Below are positions 11,903-22,204 of a DNA stretch of 64,000 bases, piece by piece. Both the position numbers and the translations under genes were made by a program. The DNA is from Diadema setosum (Eukaryota; Echinodermata; Echinoidea; Diadematoida; Diadematidae). The number at the start of each line of letters is the position of its first letter. The first letter of the stretch is position 1. Where the stretch lies: contig CM067067.1 in assembly GCA_033980235.1 (NCBI GenBank), positions 33,428,451 to 33,492,450 of the forward strand, in the 5' to 3' direction. The notes below the pieces were generated by a model. It was not told where the DNA came from and made no database searches. It worked only from the letters and a program-made list of their open reading frames with translations.

Positions 11903-13870
11903 TCAGAGAAATTTGAAATAAAACGGGGAATAAGGCAGGGCTGCCCACTTTCCGCTTTATTATTTATACTTGTAGCTGAAGTAATGGCCTTGAGAATTAA
12001 GCAGAACAGTCATATACAAGGTATCACTGTTATTTCCGGCAACACAGCTCAACAAAAAGAATTTAAAATCTCACAACTGGCTGATGATACTGTTATTTTT
12101 GTTAATTCGATAGAGTCTGCTAATATAGCACTCGGGAAGTTAAACGTTTTGGGCAAATTGCTGGACCAGTTTTGAATGTCATGAAAACAAAAGCAGTAAC
12201 AATGAAATTTCAAGAAAATAGTGTAAATTATTTGAATTGGACTAGTGATCCTGTGAAATATTTGGGTGTATTTTTAACAAAGAACAGAAAGGAATCTGAA
12301 CAATTGAATTGGTTTTCAAAATTAGAAAAGGTCAAAGCTATTTTAAAGTTCTGGAGAATGAGAAATTTAACATTGTAGGGTAAAGTGGTAATTGTCAAAT
12401 CATTGATCATTTCACAATTTGTGTATGTAGCCTTAGTACTACCATTTCCAGAGAAGTTCATTATGGAATTGAATAAATTGATTTATAATTTCCTTTGGAA
12501 TTCTAGGAGAGAAAAGGTGAAGCGATCTATTTTATTAAATCCTATTGAAAAAGGCGGTTTGAATATGTTTGATTTACATGCTAGATTTCAATCCTTGTGT
12601 TTGTCGTGGTTCGCAAATTATCAAAATTGTCATCCAGACTCCCCATGGAAGTTTATGTTCAAATTTTGGGTCGAGAAAATAGGTCCAAGTCCTCTGATAA
12701 TGAAAACGAACTGTTCATGTAAAGATATGTTAGCACTATGCAAGAAGCATAAACTACCTCGTTTCTACACTCATTGCTTACTTTCGTGGTGTGAATTAAG
12801 ATATATTGATTTTCTTCATGTGAGCAACATACTAGATGAAGTATTGTGGTACAACAGTAATATATGCTTAAATGGAAAAACTTTGTTTTTTGAAGAATGG
12901 TACAAGAAAGGTATCTTGACACTTGATGTACATGATGTAGTTGAAAATGGATATTTTAAATCTCGCGAGTTAATTTGTTGTGCTCTCAATTGTGATAATT
13001 TATTAGTGGATTTTAAGTATTCAAAACTTAAAAAGGCAATTCCAAAGATATGGGTGGAACGTATATTAGAAGTAGATCAATGTGAAAACGCGCACAAAGA
13101 TCACGATATTGATTTATATGCAATAAAGGACAATGAATATATTAGATTATCTAGAACATCGTCGAAACAATTTCATAGTTTTTTTATGTGAGAGTAAGAA
13201 AAGTGATCTAACTATACTGTTATTTTGGAAAGACAGATTTAATTTGAGTACTGATTTTGATTGGAATACTGTTTTGAAACAAACATTTCGGAAACTAAGG
13301 AACAACAAAGTTAAGCAATGCTACTTCAAGACATTACATCGTATTCTACCTTATAGATATAATCATTTCAAATGGAAAATTGTAAGTGATAATTTGTGTA
13401 TATTTTGCTCTGAAACAGAAACCTTTAGTCATGTTCTTTTGGAGTGTCCTAAAGTGTCTATGTTTTGGAAAAAGGTTACTGATTTTATTCAGTTCGCTTT
13501 TAGAGAAACAATCTTATTAAACGAGAAATTATTGATTATTGGAGTGGAGTCAAAGAGTCCAAATGTAACGACTATAAACAAGATATTGATATATGCGCAG
13601 TATGCAATTTATAAACAATACATAATGCATTTATTTCAAGGGCATTTATACAATAGTTTGAAAATATGGATTAGTTTTAGAAATGAAATATTGTTAGATA
13701 ATGTTTCTGAGATTGTAACAAACATGATGAAATCATTTACTTGATAACCAATGAAGAATCTGTACTTTTTGAGTATGTGCTCATTCATTGTTTAAAAAAA
13801 AGAAAGAAATTGTTTGATGTAAAGCTTTGGAAATGAATGAATAAAGTACCTCTGTAGAGGTTAAAAAAAA
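11903..13870 (+). mobile_element. 5'-truncated L1/Tx1-type LINE, decayed ORF2
   Basis: The element starts inside the reverse transcriptase and runs to an A tail. Motifs in order are IKRGIRQGCPLSALLF, ISQLADDTVIF (the catalytic A-D-D box), VKYLGVFLTKN, and a C-terminal CIFCSETETFSHVLLECP zinc-knuckle segment. The reading frame is broken: frame changes lie near 12172 and 13135, and an in-frame TAG is at 12376-12378, so it cannot make a full protein. AATAAA at 13840-13845 precedes a small hairpin (ACCTC-TGTA-GAGGT, 13848-13861) and then the A run. It is flanked by a target duplication: ATCAGATTTATATGTGGTA (11884-11902) against ATCAGATTATGTGGTA (13871-13886). Confidence 0.9.
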
Positions 13871-13886
13871 ATCAGATTATGTGGTA

Positions 13887-14608
13887 GAATTAAGCAAAAT
13901 GTCAGAAGAACGGTGCACAATCGCGAAGTTACTGAATTACGGTATATAAGAAAAAAAAATAACATCTGAAAATAGTTCCCCTCCACTGTTTTTGACGAAT
14001 TCGATTTTGTCGTATTTTTGTCAATTAGCTACAGCAGAAGGATTACAGTCTTTCAAAAAATATCGGAGAAGGTTTCATCAATTAGCCATGTTTTTAGAAA
14101 AGTCATGATTAGGCCCTATGACAAATGAGCTCTCTGATCTATTTAAGGGTCAATTTGTTGTTTTGATGGGCTTAATTTGTCCGGGTATAACAGTAAGGAA
14201 TGGATATGAAATATGCAAGGAAAGTACATAAGGAAAATCCAAAACAGTAGGCCTACATGTTCAAGACTGGTCAAATCAGCGACAACACTGTCCCTCGGGC
14301 CTACATAGCATGACATGACCACGTCATAACATAACATAACATAACATGACATAACATAACATAACATAACATAACATAACATAACATAACATAACATAAC
14401 ATAACATAACATCGAGGAACATGGCGATATTACGTATAGATAGGCCTACTAAAACCAGGGGTCGCTGAACTTGGAAGGGATCTTCTTCTAAAAAATCGAG
14501 AAAATTAGATATTGGGGAAAAATACAAATTCCAGAAACCTTTGCTTTCCATCGTTTCAGCCCCAATGTTCTTCTGTCAAGGGGAGGGGGACCTTGACATT
14601 TACTTTAA
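13887..14608. other. Intergenic with (AACAT)n pentanucleotide microsatellite
   Basis: The pentamer run occupies about 14326-14412 with one variant unit. It creates spurious repetitive open frames on the minus strand. No gene is seen. Confidence 0.85.
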
Positions 14609-14855
14609 AGGGTGTGTACAGTTCTGGTCGAGGTGCGGATTTAGCTTTTAACGTTTTGCGAGAAATTCAGAAACCACTCTATGAAATGTCAAAGAGCATG
14701 CAATTCTAAGGGGTATAAAAAGTTTATTTGATGAAAATTGGTTTTGAAATGGGTGAGATATCCCCAAACAATGTGAAACAAAGAGGTTTCTCATTATCTC
14801 ACTTAGGAATGTGCGAAACATGAATCCCCACCTCAACCAGTACTGTACCGTCCCT
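14609..14855. mobile_element. TTAA-flanked MITE (piggyBac-like), 247 bp
   Basis: TTAA copies flank it at 14605-14608 and 14856-14859. Left end: AGGGTGTGTACAGTTCTGGT. Reverse complement of right end: AGGGACGGTACAGTACTGGT, continuing as GAGGTG-type sequence on both sides. It is non-coding and lies about 600 bp upstream of the KCTD-like gene. Confidence 0.8.
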
Positions 14856-14859
14856 TTAA

Positions 14860-14932
14860 CCCAACCATGAGCACTACCCCTGACACCCTAGCTCCCCTTC
14901 ACTTTTTTTTCACACTCACCCATACTAATCCA

Positions 14933-14975
<43 letters not shown>

Positions 14976-15392
14976 CACACAGAAACAAAATCTTTTCCAT
15001 TTTTTTTTTCACCAGAAGAGAGGCCAAGCTGTATAAATGTGTGTAGTGGCGTGGTAGTGGCACTGCATGGTCTCGACAGCCCAGTGTATGAAGCGAGACA
15101 CCATGCACTCAGTATGGTTGCTACACAGTTGACAGCTCCAAACTAAGATTGACGTCTTTTCCCCCTTCTTTTACCCTGATGTGGAATGGCGTGAAGAGCT
15201 TTTTGAAGATCAAGAACAAAACCATACCGATCCGAGACGTCCGCCGTGCGCGCATGCGCAGAAAATATATACAGGCGGCGTAGAGAGAAGTAGCTTACGG
15301 GGCGTAGTGATCAGCTGTGTTTTGATACTATTCTTAGGACAGCATCATCGTCGAGCGAGTTCCATGCTGTCTTACGCTTCTCTATTGTCTAT
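14860..15392 (+). promoter_or_regulatory. Upstream region of the KCTD-like gene
   Basis: It contains a (CA)n run (about 14936-14971). Closer to the gene is GC-richer sequence with CGTCCGCCGTGCGCGCATGCGC around 15238-15260, which could be the transcription start region. No TATA box or initiator was pinned down. An out-of-frame short upstream ORF starts at 15393. Confidence 0.35.
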
Positions 15393-15458
15393 ATGTGGAC
15401 AGTGAGCAGCTTCTTCGGCGTACACAGCAGACGATATACCACAGTCACTTTTCGTTAG
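15393..15458 (+). other. Upstream ORF, 21 codons, in the KCTD-like 5' leader
   Basis: ATG at 15393 opens a 21-codon frame ending in TAG at 15456-15458, only 5 bases before the main ATG at 15464. If it lies in the mature leader it could reduce translation of the main ORF. The peptide resembles nothing I know. Confidence 0.35.
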
Positions 15459-15463
15459 ATATT

Positions 15464-16438
15464 ATGGCTTCGTATGTTGGTCTGAACGTAGGAGGCAAAA
15501 TATATCAAACATCGCGTACGACTCTCATCCGTGAACCAAATTGTTTCTTTGCATTAATGCTTACAGAGAGAATACCGTCTTCCACAGATGACAAGGGGAA
15601 TTATTTGATTGATCGCGATGGAGAGGTATTCCGCCATGTCCTGAATTATTTACGATACGACAGACTCGTCCTGCCGGATAACTTTGATGAACTCCATTTA
15701 ATAGGATATGAAGCGGACTTCTTCATGTTGGAGCATCTCAGGGAGCTTGTCGACAGAAAACTAGGTTTAGCCCCAACTTCAAAACACGTCACCCTGAATG
15801 TTGGCGGGAAAATTTTTCAAACTACAATCGCTACACTGACTCAAGAATGCGACTCTCTCCTCAGCGATATGTGCACTGGAAAGTGTCCGATCGCCAGGGA
15901 TAAACACGGCCACTACCTCATCGACAGAGATGGTGACTTGTTTCGGCATATCCTGAACTTTCTGCGGTATCAACGCCTGGTGCTCCCGGAGAAATTCGAT
16001 GAGCTAGATTTGCTGATGGGCGAGGCGAAACACTTCAAACTCCTGCTGTTTCTGGAACACATCCGTACTCTAAAGTTCCTCGCCGAGTCCCGGAAAGAAG
16101 GCTCCGGGTCAGAGTACGTAGATCTCTTCAAGACGGGAGAGGCTTACTGCATCTACTCCAACACAGACAGCTTTCTGGACGACTTCGAGACCGTGCCACT
16201 CCCTCGCTCCGACATCGAGCGGACATACGGCGGCGTCAGGTCGATTCCCGTCGCGTTCGACGAGTCCCTTGTGGGTACGTGGGTATCGACGTCGAGAGGC
16301 TTCAAAGCCTATCCCAGAGACAAAGAGGATCTCATCAACCGCGTTGCCACATACATCTTGCGAAATCGAGACAACATGACGAACGAGTGCAGAGTAAAGA
16401 ATCAATGCGTAAAATGGAGATATGAAAAGATCAAGTAA
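15464..16438 (+). CDS. KCTD-like protein with two BTB/T1 domains, single exon
   Basis: The 324-aa protein carries two consecutive potassium-channel-tetramerisation-type BTB domains. The first spans about residues 4-100 (LNVGGKIYQTS, NYLIDRDGEVFRHVLNYLR). The second spans about 107-205 (VTLNVGGKIFQTT, HYLIDRDGDLFRHILNFLR). A C-terminal region of about 120 residues of unknown fold follows. Single-BTB KCTD proteins commonly oligomerise and many act as cullin-3 adaptors; that role here is inference. The frame is open further upstream, but only from GTG at 15395, so I start at the first in-frame ATG (ATTATGG context). There are no introns. A polyadenylation signal (AATAAA) is at 17437-17442, giving a 3' UTR of about 1 kb. 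The second domain resembles the KCTD6/11/21 group most, but orthology is not claimed. Confidence 0.9.
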   Translation: MASYVGLNVGGKIYQTSRTTLIREPNCFFALMLTERIPSSTDDKGNYLIDRDGEVFRHVLNYLRYDRLVLPDNFDELHLIGYEADFFMLEHLRELVDRKLGLAPTSKHVTLNVGGKIFQTTIATLTQECDSLLSDMCTGKCPIARDKHGHYLIDRDGDLFRHILNFLRYQRLVLPEKFDELDLLMGEAKHFKLLLFLEHIRTLKFLAESRKEGSGSEYVDLFKTGEAYCIYSNTDSFLDDFETVPLPRSDIERTYGGVRSIPVAFDESLVGTWVSTSRGFKAYPRDKEDLINRVATYILRNRDNMTNECRVKNQCVKWRYEKIK

Positions 16439-17460
16439 CAAGTCAGTTGGCATTATCATGACGCCGAATTGACGTGCTGCCTGTCTTTTCCTATTTACAA
16501 AGAACGTGGAACGCATTTTTATTCTTTTCGATGTGAAACGGTCCTTCCTTTTGCTCCTGGTCAAGGGTCAAGGGAAAATCTTGGATTTTATTCGTGTATA
16601 TTTTTCCCATTTTGTTGCCAAAATCGTGTATCAATATTGTGTCTGTATGTTGGAGGGGGGGGGGGGGGGGGGGGACTGTAACCGGGAGCCAAACCAAGCC
16701 CAACCCGTGTCATCATCCAAAAGCCCAAGTCATGTAATCCAAATAACACGTTCGGATGCATGATATTCTCCATATTAACTTGTGAATCAGCAGATATTAA
16801 GTGAAATAATCATTTTGTGGTAAGTTGTATCAGAGACTCATAGTCCTAAACCGGTGCGACTAACCTCTTTTTTACTCTTCTTAATCCTGCTTTCGATGTG
16901 TAACTTCACTGTAATTATATCTACCTTCGTTTATATTATAGGGCACGTTGTGTTGTGTTCCATGTGGTGTACTGGTAGCTGCTATGGTATAATCAGGGAG
17001 GTGGAAGAATCCATCTCCCTTGTATAACATCGATTAGAAGATATGCAATATATTACTAGTCTTTTAGGTCATGAATTATGTCAAAATGCAGTTAGGGCAG
17101 TGTGAAATTGAAGGTCTATTCTAATATTTGGTAGCATATTACATCGTAGTTATCAGTCTGCGCATATATCTATTGGTATAGATGTTTTATTACGACAATA
17201 TTGTGCTCATTAAAGTCATCCGGCACCGTTATTCATAGAGTTATACTTGAAGTTTATTGATTCCTAATTATTCATCAATTATTCTCTTAAAGTTACATTT
17301 ATGAATTTTTATCTTTGCGTGCAATCTGTGATGAATGCATAATATGATATTGTGATTTTACTGCTTGTACACAATAGTGTTGCCCCTATTCTCTCTACAA
17401 AATTTTATACGTGTGAATGTTATCACATCATGTCATAATAAAGCCAAAAATTGGTGAATC
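16439..17460 (+). other. Probable 3' UTR of the KCTD-like gene
   Basis: Non-coding, with a poly(G) run at 16655-16674 and AATAAA at 17437-17442 on the coding strand. No other gene is seen. Confidence 0.5.
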
Positions 17461-18457
17461 AGTATTAAGTTTTTGGGATGTTTGCAGGAATATATCAGAT
17501 TATGGTACTTGTCTTTGTGTAGAGTCTCTTAAAGTATCAACTTTGGAGTACACAGGGAAATGCATGATAAATTTTGTTATTTTGGCTCACCCGCATTGAA
17601 ACTGATAGTTCCCGGAAAACAAGTACGAAGAATTTGCAACATATGAATTGCATAAAACCATTTTCCTTTCAACGACACAAATGATTAATGTATGTGGTTG
17701 GCGCTCCTTATATACGTGCTATGGGCGTCCGAATATCGTGCAAGAAGTTACGTTTGTTTTTTTTTTATCTTTACTTTTTTTTTGGTATAATCGTTATTGA
17801 CGTCAATCACAGGGGCCAGGATTACTGCATCTTCGTAAAGACTCTTGTTCGATATATACCTATCACATTATTTCACGTGGATGGATGTAACCCTTCTCAG
17901 CCCATTTTCTTTTCTTTTTTTTTACAACACAAGTAAGTGAATTAACATGCTGCAAAAGTATATCATCACTCAAAGCTCCGTTTTGTGTATCCGGTAATAT
18001 ACCTGCAGCGAAAGTGGTATACTTTTCATCCGTAGGGAAATTAAAGGTAAATGCAATATAGGGGGGGGGGGGTTACTATCAATTATTGACCTTTTGTAAA
18101 CATTTGAGATGGTTAAGGTCAACACCTCTTTGTGCATGCTACGTATACTGTCCTCTGGCGACTTGACTTTGTATTGGGCACAATAGGACGAGGCGTTAAA
18201 TACTCTGTAGCGATGGAGAACGTATATGGACGCCAGTAAAAGTAGCTTCTTGGCGCGTTGGTGTTATGGAAAATGGACGAAGCCACACAATCATAGTCAA
18301 CAGTCACGACAGTGGGCCCAGTCCTCTGTCTGTATTCCTATCAGATTACGGCTCATGCAATTAACCTTTTAAATCTACACGTGTTCGAAAACGCATCCGC
18401 ATTTTGTGCTAGGACTTGTGTGTTGATTTTTTTAAAATCATTTTCCCATGAACAAGT

Positions 18458-18492
<35 letters not shown>

Positions 18493-20321
18493 GGGAGGGA
18501 GAGAGATAGAGTTTGATATGAACTGATGAAGAGAGAGAGAGAGAGAGAAAGGGAGAGACAGAGAGAGACGGAGACAGAGACAGAAACTCAAGAAGTTGAT
18601 AAAAATAGACGAAGAGAGAGTTTCAGTTTCAGTTCAATGACATTTATTTCAAGCAAGCAATATCCGTAAGTAATAACAATGCAATATTGTGAACATGTTG
18701 AGGGAGAGGAGGAGGAGGAGAGAGAGAGAGATTATACTCAGGCAGATAATATTGATAGATAAAGAGAGATAGATAGAGAGAGAGAGAGAGAGAGAGGTAG
18801 AGAGAGAGGTAGGAAAGACATCACAAAAGTTATGGACATTGATGGAGCAGTTTATTTTACATACAAACTCATAGCTGCGTGATTTTACAGCATGCAGGCG
18901 TGTACTCAGGATGAAAAGGAATATGGGCGAAAAAGATACTGATTGCGAACATACTGCTTACAGATGTGACATAATAAACACATCGGCTAAATACAGATTC
19001 GATTTCAGCTATATGATTATGCCATTGATAAAAGCACGGGACTGTGTAGAGCTGAGAACGTTACATTCTTACGAAGATCACATTCACGCAAACGGGACTT
19101 GCAGTCAATCTTTAAAAAAAAACATTGTGACATAATCAGGTGATTCATTGCTCATTTTTGCGGGTAATGGTTACTTTTGATCATACTACATTTTTATTTC
19201 AACAGCGATACTGAGAGTAATTAAGCCGCCTTCTACGTAACCAATGAAATTCGAGTAAAGAATATCATTTACAAAAAATTGTGCAAATTGATGCAATACC
19301 ATAATTTATAAGGCAATGACACTTTGGTGATTTTCTATTCAGTACGTAGATAACAGTAAATGTTGAACCGCTTACGTATAGTGCCCTAAATAAGCACTTG
19401 GAATGTACGTGTACAAGGAAAGGATTGCAAATCAACTTGTGTATATTATGATTTAACATTGCGCAATTTATATCTTATTTGTAGAAAACACATAAAAACG
19501 TAAAAAACGTAACTCTAATTTCAGAGTGGGTTGATGCAGAAGCATTCCTAATCTTTAATCACAGCCTATATAAGTTGCTACTGGCTGAATAAAATCAAAT
19601 GCATTGAATCTAATGACACTTCACATACATGCAGCAATTTTGCAATGCACAAAAAACTTCCACAGACAATTTTTAGGAGAATCCATAATCTATATACGTG
19701 AGAGAGCAATAACACCAGCCTTGTTCTGCACCAGCTATCATGAGGGGGGGGGGGGGGCGGGGAGGGAGCATTGTATTTTAAACGAGGGGTGAGAAGACAG
19801 CCACGAATGCGGAAAGAGCGAGTTCTGTGTAAGATAAAGGGTTTGTGACTCGGCGGAAGTACATTTATAGAATAATGGTGACAGGAAACGATACGAGATA
19901 CCAACGAAAGAAGGAGTTCTGGTATTGGACACGCACTTCCCTCTCAAATACCCAGGCCATCGGATCCGTTTCCAAGCATTATCAATCCTTATGTACCTTT
20001 TACAGTTAGATTTTAGGATGATCCGGCGCTGAAATTGAGAGCCCAACGCTTATCTCCACAGTGCAGTAACGATTCAAGATTATCCAATCGTTCTTATTTT
20101 GGAAGTGTAGTGTAAAGCTCCGTCTAATTTTGATTGGCGTCTTATTAGGTGCGTTATCCTTTTTTTGCCAAATTGGTGGGGGTTAACAAGACATGGTTTC
20201 ATTTTTTGTTGTTGTTGTTGGTGTTTTTCTTTGTGTGTGAATTGAACACACACGAGCCATTAAGGGTTTACAATTATTCATTAGGCAACTTACAAGACAT
20301 ACGGGTGATGAGTGATAAAAC
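17461..20321. other. Gene-poor region with GA-rich simple repeats
   Basis: Nothing codes convincingly. Purine-rich (GA)n/(GAGG)n stretches occupy about 18458-18600 and 18700-18815. Between them, 18620-18650 (CATTTATTTCAAGCAAGC) looks like a minus-strand LINE 3' tail remnant. G runs occur at about 18061-18072 and 19743-19760. Confidence 0.6.
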
Positions 20322-20495
20322 CAGTGGCGGGTCCAGGGGGGGGGGGTGCAACCGGCGCACGCCCCCCCCCCTTTTATTTTTCGTTACAAACAAAAGAAAT
20401 AAAAAGAAAAAAAGAAATGAAATCGGGAAGTGGCAGCAGAAATATTAGTCACGCCCCCCCCCCCCCCCTTTACAGAATTCCTGGATCCGCCCCTG
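20322..20495. mobile_element. Small non-autonomous DNA transposon, 174 bp
   Basis: Left end CAGTGGCGGGTCCAGG and reverse-complemented right end CAGGGGCGGATCCAGG form terminal inverted repeats, followed on both sides by G/C homopolymer tracts. Flanks TAAAAC and TAAACT may be a decayed target duplication. The CAG-GGCG ends resemble those of the larger hAT-like element at 36751. The interior is A-rich and non-coding. Confidence 0.65.
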
Positions 20496-21480
20496 TAAAC
20501 TATAGTTGTCCGAAGGATACATTTAACACAGAAACTGGAATTGTAAGATACCCTATAAATAGCCGCGCCCTCAACTTTTTTTTTCTTACCCTTCTTACTT
20601 GTGGCTCCTTTATTTTCTTTTTTTTCCTTTTTTTTTTTGAGGCCCAGTTACATGTGTAGATCGAGTACAAATCTGTTTTATTTCTATTTTGGGGAGACAT
20701 CGCGACCTACTGGTTGAGAAGCACTACTCTATAACAAGACATCATTGCGTCTGAATTTCAAAACAACTGAACGGCGTTTATTGTAGGCCTACAGCAGTAC
20801 GTGTGCCCGAAATTGACGTGATAACGAGCATCCTATAGTCAAGTTGGAGTCCGTTAATATAGTGCCGCGACCTTAGAAAAAAAAAGATGGCACCTGTATA
20901 CACATTGATACAACATTACCATAGCGTTTGATATACTGATAAAACGAGAAAGTTTATGTTTCAGGTATCAACCAGAAGTTTGGAAGTTGGAAGTGCACAT
21001 GAATTTCAAGGGCGCCATGTATCTCGAGCCTCTTGGTTCAGGTCAAACATGTCGCACAATATTAAAAATAATTGGATTGCCTAAGATATGGCATAAACAA
21101 TATAGGGTGTACAGTCAATATAGCGGACTTCAGAATATGCAGGCATTTACGCTAAGGTGAAGGTATAGTTTGTTCTCATAGTACATAACGAACACAAAAA
21201 AGATGATGATGTGCATGTGATGTGTGTTATCGGAAATGTACAAAGTGCCCCAACTCCGGGTTTTAAACGCTTATATTGCGAGGAGATTGTGGGGCCCATG
21301 GCCATGTGTGTGGTAGTGAACAACGACTTAAGTCACTATAGGTTGACTCCGGTTTACCTGTTGTAGTGAAGCACATCCAAAAGCCATACCATACAATGTG
21401 AACCTGGTTGTCATCTTCATGTCATCTTGAAATTGATCTTCATTCACTATTAAGGTTGACAACTTGGTACCTTGTGTAGA
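20496..21480. other. Possible distal 3' UTR of the first small membrane protein gene
   Basis: No coding exon is recognised. A minus-strand AATAAA at 20777-20782 could end the transcript of the gene at 21851-23772, but this is unproven. Confidence 0.3.
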
Positions 21481-21840
21481 AAGTTGCCTTCAGTAGCTTG
21501 TAGAGTTGACACCAAGGTCTTTGACACCACTTGGTGACGAAAGTCGTCTTCGGTCGCTGGTAGTGTCGACAACAAGGTACTTGGCGTCATAAGTCGTCTT
21601 CAGTCGCTTACAGGGTTGACACCAAGGTAGAGTAGTTGACACCAAAGTACTTGGTGTCATAAGTCGTATTCAGTCGCTTGCAGGGTTGACACCAATGTAG
21701 TTGACACCTAAGTACATGGTGCAAAAGTCGTCTTCAGTCATTTACAGGGTTGACACCAAGGTGCAGGTGTCAAAAGTCGTCTTCAGATGCTTAGCAGGAT
21801 TGACACCAAGGTATAGTTGACACCAACGTACTTGGTGTCG
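21481..21840 (-). repeat. Minisatellite derived from the adjacent gene's C-terminal codons
   Basis: Six degenerate units start at about 21481, 21541, 21591, 21661, 21724 and 21772, with spacing 48-70 bp. They lie immediately downstream of the stop codon of the minus-strand gene that follows. Read on the minus strand, a unit can give DTKYLGVNPASD then stop, against TTKYSGINPDSD then stop in the gene. The unit at 21541 aligns over 48 nt without gaps to the last 16 codons plus 3' sequence. Some units contain the perfect hairpin GACACCAA-loop-TTGGTGTC (21638-21658 and 21819-21839). Confidence 0.85.
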
Positions 21841-21850
21841 AAAGTCATCT

Positions 21851-22159
21851 TCAGTCGCTGTCGGGGTTGATCCCGCTGTACTTGGTGGTCTGCCTTTTCA
21901 TGTCCTTGGTGTGGGACCCCACCTGGGTCTGCATCTCTTTGCAGCACCGAATCAGTAGGATCATGAGGACGATGTTGATCACGAGCATGACGAAGACGCC
22001 GACTTCGATCAGCGTGAATCGCATCTTCGCCCATCGAGACTTTAAAGGAAGGGGGGGGGGATCGAGGGAGGCAATTAATGATTAAGATACCTCGCAATCT
22101 CGGGATTGAGCAGTAAAGCATACTCATGATTTTTTTTTTAGTTGTGAATTATCTTCTCT

Positions 22160-22204
<45 letters not shown>

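Noticed and set aside
14326..14551. Open frames of repeating MLCYV residues
   Set aside because: They are translations of the (AACAT)n pentanucleotide repeat and of the adjacent sequence.
21481..21840. CRISPR-like array
   Set aside because: Units differ in length (48-70 bp), degenerate along their whole length and have no unique spacers. They align to the adjacent coding end, so this is a minisatellite in an animal genome.
21783..22127. Minus-strand open frame across exon 3 of the first membrane protein gene
   Set aside because: It is in another frame over exon 3 and becomes similar to the tail (DTKYVGVN) only inside the minisatellite. It is not an independent gene.
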